Below are positions 1 through 6,143 of a stretch of 9,580 nucleotides of DNA, piece after piece; within the stretch, counting starts at the first letter, position 1, and each line of letters begins with the position of its first letter. Made by a program: the position numbers and the translations under genes. Source of the DNA: PVC group bacterium. GTDB taxonomy: Bacteria > Verrucomicrobiota > Kiritimatiellia > UBA8416. Under the pieces are notes generated by a model. The model was given only the letters and a program-made list of their open reading frames with translations, was not told where the DNA came from and searched no databases. Where the stretch lies: positions 1-9,580 of the forward strand of contig PWYP01000105.1 of the NCBI GenBank assembly GCA_003567805.1, written 5' to 3'.

Positions 1-1
1 G

Positions 2-85
2 GCAGGCATTGTATTGGATGATGTTATGGCATCATTTTATAGTCTTGCCGTAAACCATTTGGTCTATTATTTCCTGCTGAAATAG
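2..85 (+). CDS. pgpA: Phosphatidylglycerophosphatase A, C-terminal fragment (partial at window start)
   Basis: This reading frame is open from the first bases and ends at TAG 83-85, giving 27 residues. The visible peptide begins AGIVLDDVMASFY and ends in a hydrophobic stretch (HLVYYFLLK). This matches the end of PgpA proteins, where a G-(I/V)-x-(I/L)-D-D-(I/V)-x-A-G motif precedes the last membrane helix; the two aspartates are present. PgpA dephosphorylates phosphatidylglycerophosphate to phosphatidylglycerol at the inner membrane. Only the tail is in the window, so the identification rests on one motif plus the membrane-like ending. It lies on the same strand as the lipoprotein that follows 81 nt later, but a promoter-like pair between them suggests a separate transcript. 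Confidence 0.62.
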   Translation, partial: AGIVLDDVMASFYSLAVNHLVYYFLLK

Positions 86-88
86 CGG

Positions 89-117
89 TTGGCAAGCATG
101 GTGGCTTATGGTAGGAT
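89..117 (+). promoter_or_regulatory. Candidate sigma-70-type promoter before the lipoprotein gene
   Basis: TTGGCA (89-94, five of six matches to TTGACA) is separated by exactly 17 nt from TAGGAT (112-117, four of six to TATAAT). It starts just after the pgpA stop and would give a leader of roughly 40 nt before the ATG at 167. A second -10-like box, TATAGT at 131-136, has no good partner. This is inference from consensus matching only. Confidence 0.4.
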
Positions 118-166
118 TCGAATCGTAGTGTATAGTGCCTGCAACCAAACTCATGAGGGAATCATA

Positions 167-559
167 ATGAAATTCGTAACGCGTAGTTTGTTATTTGCTC
201 TATTTTGTGGCGGAATCCTATTTGTGGTGCTTGGATGTGAAGATAAACCCAACACAGATGGTGTGGGTAGTTTTTTTGACGAAGGTGATATTAGCGCGAA
301 TCCTTCCATGTCAGCCACTCGGGCTCTCAATGTATATCCTTCCGATGTGACGCTGGCTGCAAATAATGATGCTGTTGAGTTGAAGGTACTGGGTGGACGA
401 GGGAATGTTTCGTGGTCTGTTCAGGATCCAGCCCGCGGTGTTATTCTGACAAGCAATTCTTCATCGGCTACTTACAGGCGCACTGCTGCTGGTGATAATG
501 TGGTTGTCGCAACCGATAGATCTGGGAATACCGCTTTTAACGTCATCAAACAGCCGTAA
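167..559 (+). CDS. Small lipoprotein with an Ig-like domain, function unknown
   Basis: The product is 130 aa. ATG 167 is chosen because GAGGGA lies at 155-160 with 6 nt spacing and the signal peptide then starts correctly; an in-frame ATG at 89 only adds an unlikely 26-residue leader. Residues 1-24 are a lipoprotein signal: basic start (K2, R6), hydrophobic core 8-22, lipobox V-L-G-C with lipidated C24. An acidic linker follows to about residue 50. Residues about 52-130 look like one compact bacterial Ig-like beta-sandwich: V-Y-P-S-D-V-T-L, then LGGRGNVSWSV, then ATYRRTAAGDN, and finally D-R-S-G-N-T-A. Such domains recur in surface lipoproteins of Verrucomicrobiota-type bacteria, as I recall. 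No catalytic motif is visible. It precedes the MBL gene by only 22 nt, so it may head the long operon. The lipoprotein call is firm; the role is unknown. Confidence 0.85.
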   Translation: MKFVTRSLLFALFCGGILFVVLGCEDKPNTDGVGSFFDEGDISANPSMSATRALNVYPSDVTLAANNDAVELKVLGGRGNVSWSVQDPARGVILTSNSSSATYRRTAAGDNVVVATDRSGNTAFNVIKQP

Positions 560-581
560 ATTAGAGAATTTGAGGGGGATT

Positions 582-1457
582 GTGGGTTTACAGGTTTGTG
601 TGCTGGCAAGTGGTAGCTCGGGTAATTGCATTTACGTTGGCAATGAAGATACGCGCTTGCTGATTGACGCGGGTGTCAGTTGCAAAGTCATATGTGATCG
701 TCTGGAAGGAATTGGTGTGGATCCTTCCAGCATTCAAGGTGTTTGCATAACGCATGAGCACACGGATCATCATGCGGGGTTGCCAGTATTTTACCGAAGA
801 TTCGGTATTTCGGTATTTGGTAATGCGGGCACGGTCGAGGTTCTGGGGCGTTCTGCCAAACACCGTGGCATACACTGGAATATTTTTACGACAGGTCAAC
901 CGTTTCGCGTCGGATCGCTTGTTGTTGAGCCTTTTCTGATTCCGCACGATTCATTCGAACCAGTAGCGTTTACGGTGCGCAGTGATGATCTTCGCGTTGG
1001 AATTTGCACGGATCTTGGTGTCGCAACAGACTTGGTGAAAGCGCGGCTTCGAGACTGTGATTTACTTGTATTGGAAACCAATCACGATGAGGAGTTGTTG
1101 TTATCCTCTGATAGGAGTTGGCCTCTCAAGCAGCGTATTTCCAGTAATAAGGGGCATTTGTCCAATCATAAAGCAGCTGCACTGCTCTGTGAGGTCGGTA
1201 GTGACCGCCTTAAAGCTGTTTTTCTCGCGCATTTAAGTCAGGATTGTAATCGTTCTCATCTTGCAGAGCAGACGGTTCGCTCAGCGCTTTCACGCGCGGG
1301 ATTGGATCATGTGGATTTGCATTTGACCTATCCGGATCGGGTCTCTTGGTTATGGCAGCATCCGGCGGTGGTCCCTGCTTCCGCGGCATGTGACGTTCCC
1401 GCTGTCGAAATTGATGTGGTACAAGCAGACGCCGTACTGATGGATGTGGGGACATGA
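582..1457 (+). CDS. WalJ/YycJ-like metallo-beta-lactamase fold hydrolase
   Basis: The product is 291 aa if started at GTG 582, which has GAGGGGG at 572-578 and gives M-G-L-Q-V-C-V before the family's usual LASGSSGNC opening. An ATG at 492 would overlap the lipoprotein gene and add a non-homologous leader. Metal ligands are visible: H58, H60, D62, H63 in THEHTDHH, H122 in IPHDSFEP, D144 in CTDLG and H217 in LAHLS. The segment LETNHD ... LKQRISSNKGHLSN (about 165-195) is diagnostic of the WalJ/YycJ branch rather than beta-lactamases or glyoxalases. Characterised Firmicutes members are linked to double-strand 5'-3' exonuclease activity; the activity here is inferred. The last 35 or so residues, after PDRVSWLWQH, are an Ala/Val/Asp-rich tail with no recognised motif. 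The TGA stop shares ATGA with the pcnB start, so the two are probably translationally coupled. Confidence 0.88.
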   Translation: MGLQVCVLASGSSGNCIYVGNEDTRLLIDAGVSCKVICDRLEGIGVDPSSIQGVCITHEHTDHHAGLPVFYRRFGISVFGNAGTVEVLGRSAKHRGIHWNIFTTGQPFRVGSLVVEPFLIPHDSFEPVAFTVRSDDLRVGICTDLGVATDLVKARLRDCDLLVLETNHDEELLLSSDRSWPLKQRISSNKGHLSNHKAAALLCEVGSDRLKAVFLAHLSQDCNRSHLAEQTVRSALSRAGLDHVDLHLTYPDRVSWLWQHPAVVPASAACDVPAVEIDVVQADAVLMDVGT

Positions 1458-2758
1458 CGGCGAAACGTACAACGATTCTCCAGCGTTCGGATCATGAGGT
1501 TTCCCGCAAGCAGATTGATCGCGATGCCTTGCAAGTGATGCACCGTTTGAATCGGAGTGGCTATAAGGCTTATCTTGTGGGGGGGAGCGTACGGGATTTG
1601 ATGTTGGGGCGTGCGCCCAAGGATTTTGACATCAGTACGGATGCCGAGCCTAAGCAAATCAAGCGTCTCTTTCGCAACTGTTTTCTTGTGGGACGACGTT
1701 TTCGCCTGGCACATATTCGGTTTGGCCGGGACAAGATTATTGAAACGAGTACGTTTCGTCGTCAGCCTCCGGCGAATGGTTCGGAGGATAACCTTGTTCA
1801 GTGGGATGATAATCAATTTGGCACTCCGGAAGAGGATGCTTTTCGGAGAGATTTTACGATCAATGCTTTGTTTTATGATTTGCATGACTTTTGCGTAATC
1901 GATCATGTTGGGGGGCTATCGGATTTACGCAGGAAGTTGGTGCGCACGATTGGTGATCCAAATATTCGTTTTCGTGAGGATCCTGTTCGGATGGTGCGGG
2001 CCGTGCGTTTTGCCGGGCGGTTGGGGTTCCGCCTGGAGGCTCGGACGCGTCGCGCCATCATACGGCATGCTGATGAGATTCTGTTGGCTTCCCCAGCCCG
2101 ATTACTCGAGGAAATTTATAAGCTGTTCGCGATGTCTGCAGCCGAAGCATCTTTCCGGCTCTTGTGGCAATTGGGACTTATGGATGTGCTCATGCCTGAG
2201 ATGGTGGCCTATATTCGAGCAACAGGCGTTCGTAAGTCTCCACTGTGGTCTACGCTGGCCGCGTTGGATTCTGGTTCCTATTGGGAGGGGCCGCTGCATC
2301 CAGCTCTCCTGCTGGCGACCTTGTTTCAGGGGCCTATGACTGCGGTGGTGGAAACGGTTGATACAATCCATGATGTTAATCAAGCTTGTGGAGGTTGGCT
2401 GGAGCCTCTCGCACTTCGTTTCCGTATGCCGAAGGGGACGCGTTATCGCATTTTACGACTGGCGGAGAACCAGATACGGTTTGATCATTTGTATAGCAGT
2501 AACCGCACGGGACGTCGGCTTAAGGCGATTGAGCGAATTGTCGGACATGGGTCTTTCCCGGAGTCGCTGGCGTTATTGCGGATGCGCGTGGCGGCGGCAT
2601 TGGTTGATCCGGATTTGGCTGTTTTTTGGGAGAATATGGGCGAGAAATATGCGTCTGATCCTAATGCTGTTGCACCCGAGGGAGCAGGTGTTCCATCGAC
2701 TGTGATGCCGCGTCGTCGCCGTCGTCGCCGCCGCCGAAAGCGAACGCATGAAACTTGA
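1454..2758 (+). CDS. pcnB: Poly(A) polymerase I (PcnB type, class II nucleotidyltransferase)
   Basis: The product is 434 aa. The nucleotidyltransferase core is clear: GGSVRD (43-48) followed by KDFDIST with catalytic D57 and D59. Then come RRDFTINALF (131-140) and EDPVRMVRAVRFAGRLGF (175-192), the nucleotide-binding helix region. The choice between CCA-adding enzyme and poly(A) polymerase is helped by LVGRRFRLAHI (78-88), which fits the signature that sets eubacterial poly(A) polymerases apart. The C-terminal region is basic and ends in nine consecutive arginines plus K-R, in line with the basic tails of PcnB proteins. The enzyme adds 3' poly(A) to RNA and promotes decay. It starts at ATG 1454 inside an ATGA overlap with the MBL gene; GTGGGG just upstream is a close, weak ribosome site. 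It overlaps lipB by 11 nt. A CCA-adding role is not fully excluded without a genome-wide look for a second paralogue. Confidence 0.9.
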   Translation: MTAKRTTILQRSDHEVSRKQIDRDALQVMHRLNRSGYKAYLVGGSVRDLMLGRAPKDFDISTDAEPKQIKRLFRNCFLVGRRFRLAHIRFGRDKIIETSTFRRQPPANGSEDNLVQWDDNQFGTPEEDAFRRDFTINALFYDLHDFCVIDHVGGLSDLRRKLVRTIGDPNIRFREDPVRMVRAVRFAGRLGFRLEARTRRAIIRHADEILLASPARLLEEIYKLFAMSAAEASFRLLWQLGLMDVLMPEMVAYIRATGVRKSPLWSTLAALDSGSYWEGPLHPALLLATLFQGPMTAVVETVDTIHDVNQACGGWLEPLALRFRMPKGTRYRILRLAENQIRFDHLYSSNRTGRRLKAIERIVGHGSFPESLALLRMRVAAALVDPDLAVFWENMGEKYASDPNAVAPEGAGVPSTVMPRRRRRRRRRKRTHET

Positions 2759-3416
2759 ATTGTTTGATCTTGGGCGGATGGAGTATGCGGCTGCCTATAA
2801 GCTGCAGTTGCAATTGGTGGACGAGCGGATTTGCGCTCCCGAGGAGCATCCGGATCGACTGGTGTTGGTGGAACATAACCCCGTTTATACATTAGGTAAG
2901 TATGCTTCCGGGGATGACATTCTTTTGTCTGCTGCGCAGTGCAAGGCACAAGGTATCACGGTCGTGCAAACGGATCGTGGAGGACAAGTTACGTATCATG
3001 GTCCTGGCCAGATTACGGGATATCCGATTGTTCGTCTCTCCACAAGAAAGGGCCATGGGGTCGCTTGGTATGTTGCGCGTTTGGAAGAGGTTTTGATTCA
3101 AACTCTCGCACATTTTGGTTTATCCGGTGCACGTGATCCGATTAATCCCGGTGTTTGGCTGGGGTTGGACAAGGTGGCTGCGATAGGGGTTCGGGTTCGT
3201 CGGCAAATAACCATGCATGGCTTCGCCTTAAATGTGCGGGCAGAGCTAGAGCATTATCGTGGCATTGTTCCGTGTGGTATCAAACAGCGAGGGGTTACCT
3301 CAATGCATGAGCATGTTTCGGGGATCCAAGTGGATGCGGTAAAAACCGTGCTGCTTGATTCGTTTTGTAGCGTGTTTTCGTACACTGATGTTGCGATGCG
3401 GGAAAAGGGGGGGTGA
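2748..3416 (+). CDS. lipB: Octanoyl-[acyl-carrier-protein]:protein N-octanoyltransferase
   Basis: The product is 222 aa, normal for LipB. It moves the octanoyl group from octanoyl-ACP to lipoyl domains of 2-oxoacid dehydrogenases and GcvH in the cytoplasm, the first step of endogenous lipoate synthesis. Family landmarks are all present: EHNPVYTLGK (42-51), TDRGGQVTYHGPGQ (75-88), the lysine of KVAAIGV (K142) and the cysteine of GIVPCGI (C176). The Lys/Cys pair forms the catalytic dyad, here at the same numbers recalled for the Mycobacterium tuberculosis enzyme. The start ATG lies inside pcnB (11-nt overlap) with little Shine-Dalgarno sequence, so translation probably depends on ribosomes finishing pcnB. 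No lipA, lplA or dehydrogenase gene is in the window; lipoyl synthase must be elsewhere if the pathway is complete. The last codons sit on a G7 run. Confidence 0.96.
   Translation: MKLELFDLGRMEYAAAYKLQLQLVDERICAPEEHPDRLVLVEHNPVYTLGKYASGDDILLSAAQCKAQGITVVQTDRGGQVTYHGPGQITGYPIVRLSTRKGHGVAWYVARLEEVLIQTLAHFGLSGARDPINPGVWLGLDKVAAIGVRVRRQITMHGFALNVRAELEHYRGIVPCGIKQRGVTSMHEHVSGIQVDAVKTVLLDSFCSVFSYTDVAMREKGG
3407..3413 (+). promoter_or_regulatory. G7 run at lipB end: ribosome site and possible slippery sequence
   Basis: AAAAGGGGGGG (3403-3413) directly precedes TGATG, where the lipB stop and the aminotransferase start overlap by 1 nt. In the lipB frame it reads AAG GGG GGG TGA, so the seven G bases have the G-GGG-GGG form in which a -1 slip keeps all pairings. 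The simplest role is as the Shine-Dalgarno sequence for ATG 3416. Frameshifting is speculative. Confidence 0.4.
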
Positions 3417-4399
3417 TGCGAATATTATCGCGGGATACATATTATGCGGCATTGGAAACGACTCGTAGAGACTATCATGCGGCGTATCGCGCCTTGTATG
3501 CGAGTGACTTGGATGCTGTGGTCTTGGATCCGCTGTTGATGCGGATTCCCATTGATGACCACATGGTGCATCGTGGTGATGGTGTGTTTGAAATGTTCAA
3601 GTGTGTCGATGGAGGGGTGTATAATTTATCTGCGCATATAAGGCGCCTTGCAAGTTCGATGGATGCACTTGGGTTGCGGTTATCCGTATCCGAACCGAAG
3701 TTGGTAGAGATTATTTGTCATACCTTGCAAGCCAGCGGGTTGCGCGATGCTGCTGTGCGTGTATATGTATCGCGTGGTCCTGGTAGTTTCGGGGTTAGTC
3801 CTGCCGATTGCCCTCAGAGTCATTTCTATGTTGTTGTTTCTACGTTGTCCCCTGGTTTTATGGAAACACATCCAGAGGGCGCACGTGTCGGCATTTCTCA
3901 GATTCCTGTTAAGCCGGGATATTTTGCTACCATGAAACACTGTAATTATTTACCGAATGTATTAATGAAGCAAGAGGCGCTTGCTCGCGAACTCGATTTT
4001 ACGGTTGGGTTGGATCATGAGGGCTATGTTGGCGAGGGGCCAACTGAAAATATCGGGATTGTGACCGCAGATCGTCGCTTGCTATTTCCGTGTTGCGACC
4101 GTGTGCTTGCAGGAACAACGATGGTACGCGTACTGGAGCTGGCGCAATCCCTGATTGAAACGGGTGTGTTATGCGAGGCGGGGTACGGGCGGATTTCTCC
4201 TGAGGATGTCTACGCTGCTGCCGAAGTCTTGATCGTGGGTACGACGACGGATGTAACCCATGTTTCTCGATTTGAAAATTGTTGCTGGGGTGAGATCGGA
4301 CCTGTAATTCTTGCATTGCGGGGGGTATTGCTAGAGGATATCCAGCACAATGAAGAAATGCGGTTAGACTTTGCTGCGCATGTTTCTGAAGGAGAATAG
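3416..4399 (+). CDS. Class IV (fold-type IV) PLP-dependent aminotransferase or lyase
   Basis: The product is 327 aa from ATG 3416, which overlaps the lipB stop by 1 nt (TGATG); GTG 3413 is an alternative adding one residue. It has the fold-type IV layout. HRGDGVFEMF (52-61) lies near the N terminus. M-K-H-C-N-Y-L-P-N-V follows, with K174 as the expected Schiff-base lysine, and then GPTENIGIV with E211 as the expected PLP N1 ligand. LAGTTMVRVLE (231-241) corresponds to the L-x-G-(I/V)-T phosphate-binding loop. Members include branched-chain and D-amino acid aminotransferases and 4-amino-4-deoxychorismate lyase. The usual arginine after this loop threonine (I-T-R) is replaced by M, so substrate cannot be assigned; the long N-terminal segment resembles the plant D-aminotransferase/lyase-like branch. 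The neighbours lipB and EIIA do not settle the substrate. Confidence 0.87.
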   Translation: MRILSRDTYYAALETTRRDYHAAYRALYASDLDAVVLDPLLMRIPIDDHMVHRGDGVFEMFKCVDGGVYNLSAHIRRLASSMDALGLRLSVSEPKLVEIICHTLQASGLRDAAVRVYVSRGPGSFGVSPADCPQSHFYVVVSTLSPGFMETHPEGARVGISQIPVKPGYFATMKHCNYLPNVLMKQEALARELDFTVGLDHEGYVGEGPTENIGIVTADRRLLFPCCDRVLAGTTMVRVLELAQSLIETGVLCEAGYGRISPEDVYAAAEVLIVGTTTDVTHVSRFENCCWGEIGPVILALRGVLLEDIQHNEEMRLDFAAHVSEGE

Positions 4400-4402
4400 A
4401 GA

Positions 4403-4891
4403 ATGGCGGAGCCGGTTGCTTTTGTGGATATAGGGGATGTCCTTGAGCACGGTCTGTTTATGCCAGGTGTGCGCGAAACAGCACGAGAGCCTTTGCTCGT
4501 AACGATGGTCGCGGCACTCTGTGCGGCCTTCCCCGTATTACCGTACAAGGATGTTTTGACGTCTGTTCTGGAACGTGAAAAGGTGCGTTCCACGGGGACC
4601 TCCGATGGGGTTGCGTTCCCGCATGGAAAGTATGCAGGGGCCGCTGGTGTTTACGCTGTTCTTGCCACGGCACCGCAGGGGATAGACTTTGGCGCGGGTG
4701 AATACATGCCGTGCCAAATTGTGGTGTTGACGGTTTCGTCAGCATATCGTGCTGATGGTCATCTTCATTTCCTTTCGTATATGGCGCGCTGCCTGCGTGA
4801 TCCGCATGTTCGTGCAATGCTTTTGAAGGCCCGCAACGGCGATGCCTTTGCGGAGGCTTTGCAACACTCGTGCCATGAGAGGCATCCATAG
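4403..4891 (+). CDS. Stand-alone PTS EIIA domain protein (fructose/PtsN type)
   Basis: The product is 162 aa, essentially one EIIA type-2 domain. ATG 4403 has AAGGAG at 4389-4394 with 8 nt spacing and lies 3 nt after the aminotransferase stop. Landmarks are VLEREKVRSTG (55-65), GVAFPHGK with phosphorylatable H74, GIDFGAGE (93-100) and a second conserved histidine in GHLHFLSYMARCLRD (H120). In the PTS, EIIA receives a phosphate from HPr and passes it to EIIB, or works as a regulator as in EIIA-Ntr. No HPr, EI, EIIB/C or rpoN is nearby, and the gene ends a run of RNA and cofactor enzymes, which favours a regulatory role; that is inference. The GIDF segment has E-Y where the family usually has D-G, a mild deviation. 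No clear terminator follows before the convergent peptidase gene. Confidence 0.88.
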   Translation: MAEPVAFVDIGDVLEHGLFMPGVRETAREPLLVTMVAALCAAFPVLPYKDVLTSVLEREKVRSTGTSDGVAFPHGKYAGAAGVYAVLATAPQGIDFGAGEYMPCQIVVLTVSSAYRADGHLHFLSYMARCLRDPHVRAMLLKARNGDAFAEALQHSCHERHP

Positions 4892-4946
4892 GCAACTTGC
4901 CGCAATCTTCTTGCTCGGGCGGCGCAGTTTGCGAGATGTGCGAGAG

Positions 4947-6005
4947 TTAGCGCAATTTCTCTTTGCCGGTCATGTTTGCAATCGTCGCGGCAATTAGTTT
5001 CACCGTATTCTCTGCATCTTTCAGGGCAATGGTTTCGACAGGACTGTGCATGTAGCGTGTTGGAACGCTAATTAAAGCAGAAGCAACTCCGCCACGACTC
5101 ATCATCATCGCGAATGCATCCGTGCTTACTCCGCGTGCTTCCGGTTGTAACTGCGTTGCCATTTTTTGTTTTCGTGCCGTTTTTTTGATTATTTCCAGTA
5201 AGGCAGGGTTGTACGTGGGACCAGGGTGCAAGATCGGGCCAGCCCCCAATTTTGATTCCCCGATGATTTTTGCATTCATTCCCGGATAATCACTGGAAAA
5301 GCCGACATCCACGGCAATGCCGATATGCGGATCTACGCTAAATGCTGCGGTTTTGGCTCCCCGTAACCCGACTTCTTCCTGTACGGTACTTACGGCATGA
5401 ACGGCTACATTGAGTTTTTTCCCTTTTAAGAGTCGTAATACATCTGCGATAATGAATGAGCCAATACGATTGTCAAAGGCTCTGCAGGCAACGAGTCCAT
5501 TGGCTAATTCGATCCAGCCACTATTGATGGTTGCAACATCCCCGAGTGCCACCATCTTTTCAGCGTCTTTGCGATTTTTGGCCCCGATATCCACCCATAG
5601 ATCATGAATGAGGTTGATGGGCTTTTTACGATCTTCCTCTGTCATGAGATGAATGGGTTTTACGCCAAACACGCCAGGAACGGGGCCTTTGGCCGTCTGG
5701 ATCATGATCCGCTCACCCTGTAGCAAGGATACGGTGACGCCCCCGAGAGCTGACATTGTCAGATATCCTTCAGGACTAATATATTGGACCATAAGGCCGA
5801 TTTCATCGCAGTGCCCCGCAAGCATAACCCGCAGAGGGGCGTCGGGGTTGAGCACGCCGATTACATTTCCATGTACGTCCATGGTCACCTTGTCGGCATA
5901 TTGTTTCATGTATTGGGTTACCAGGGCTTGTCCGTGCGTTTCGGAGCCAGTCGGGGTGGGGGTCTCCAGTAAGTCTTTAAGAAATTTCAGTGCACTGCTT
6001 GTCAT
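4947..6005 (-). CDS. M42 family metallo-aminopeptidase (glutamyl aminopeptidase/PepA-like)
   Basis: The product is 352 aa from ATG 6005 (complement), chosen because the family's N-terminal helix and ETPTPTGSE follow at once and AGAAAGAGAG lies upstream on the complement; an in-frame ATG at 6041 would add 12 residues. All co-catalytic metal and active-site positions of M42 peptidases can be seen: H65 and D67 in AGHCDEIG, bridging D178 in RAFDNRIG, catalytic E210 and ligand E211 in VQEEVGLRGA, D233 in AVDVGFSSD, and H320 in RYMHSPVE. These enzymes form large tetrahedral complexes that trim N-terminal residues from cytoplasmic peptides. The central segment GVFGVKPIHLM (111-121) is also typical. 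The exact residue preference cannot be read from sequence. It lies 138 nt downstream of the citrate synthase gene on the same strand, with a promoter-like pair in the gap. Confidence 0.93.
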   Translation of the reverse strand: MTSSALKFLKDLLETPTPTGSETHGQALVTQYMKQYADKVTMDVHGNVIGVLNPDAPLRVMLAGHCDEIGLMVQYISPEGYLTMSALGGVTVSLLQGERIMIQTAKGPVPGVFGVKPIHLMTEEDRKKPINLIHDLWVDIGAKNRKDAEKMVALGDVATINSGWIELANGLVACRAFDNRIGSFIIADVLRLLKGKKLNVAVHAVSTVQEEVGLRGAKTAAFSVDPHIGIAVDVGFSSDYPGMNAKIIGESKLGAGPILHPGPTYNPALLEIIKKTARKQKMATQLQPEARGVSTDAFAMMMSRGGVASALISVPTRYMHSPVETIALKDAENTVKLIAATIANMTGKEKLR

Positions 6006-6103
6006 AATGTTTTGCTCTCTTTCTATGGTAGCAAGGGGCATTGTGTCTCTACCGTAGTCTGTTTTGTTACGATTCCAGAACTATGCCTGTACTTTTCTTT
6101 GTT

Positions 6104-6132
6104 GTTATTTCTGATAATTATCGATCTGTCGA
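6104..6132 (-). promoter_or_regulatory. Candidate promoter with internal palindrome, upstream of the M42 peptidase
   Basis: Read on the complement, TCGACA (+ 6127-6132, five of six to the -35 consensus) is followed by 17 nt and then AATAAC (+ 6104-6109, four of six to -10). Inside the spacer is a perfect 10-bp palindrome, GATAATTATC (6113-6122), placed where a repressor could block polymerase. The implied leader to ATG 6005 would be about 90 nt. Consensus match only. Confidence 0.33.
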
Positions 6133-6143
6133 GTTTTATGAGG

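Noticed and set aside
492..581. ATG 492 as the start of the MBL hydrolase
   Set aside because: It would overlap the lipoprotein gene by 68 nt and add 30 residues unlike the family; GTG 582 has GAGGGGG at correct distance and gives the standard N terminus.
588..947. 119-codon complement frame opposite the MBL gene, and similar long antisense frames opposite pcnB, the aminotransferase and EIIA
   Set aside because: These are shadows of strongly conserved + strand genes; their peptides are rich in R, S, T, H and P and show no domain.
2705..2743. CGT/CGC repeat considered as a microsatellite or repeat element
   Set aside because: It is a coding arginine tract continuing the PcnB frame and not an independent repeat.
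4875..4997. 40-codon + strand frame overlapping the EIIA end and the peptidase end (peptide starts MRGIHRQLAA)
   Set aside because: It is short, lacks a family match, is antisense to conserved peptidase sequence and has no clear Shine-Dalgarno sequence.
5653..6057. 134-codon + strand frame opposite the M42 peptidase
   Set aside because: It is antisense to the segment encoding the H65/D67 metal site and shows no family features.
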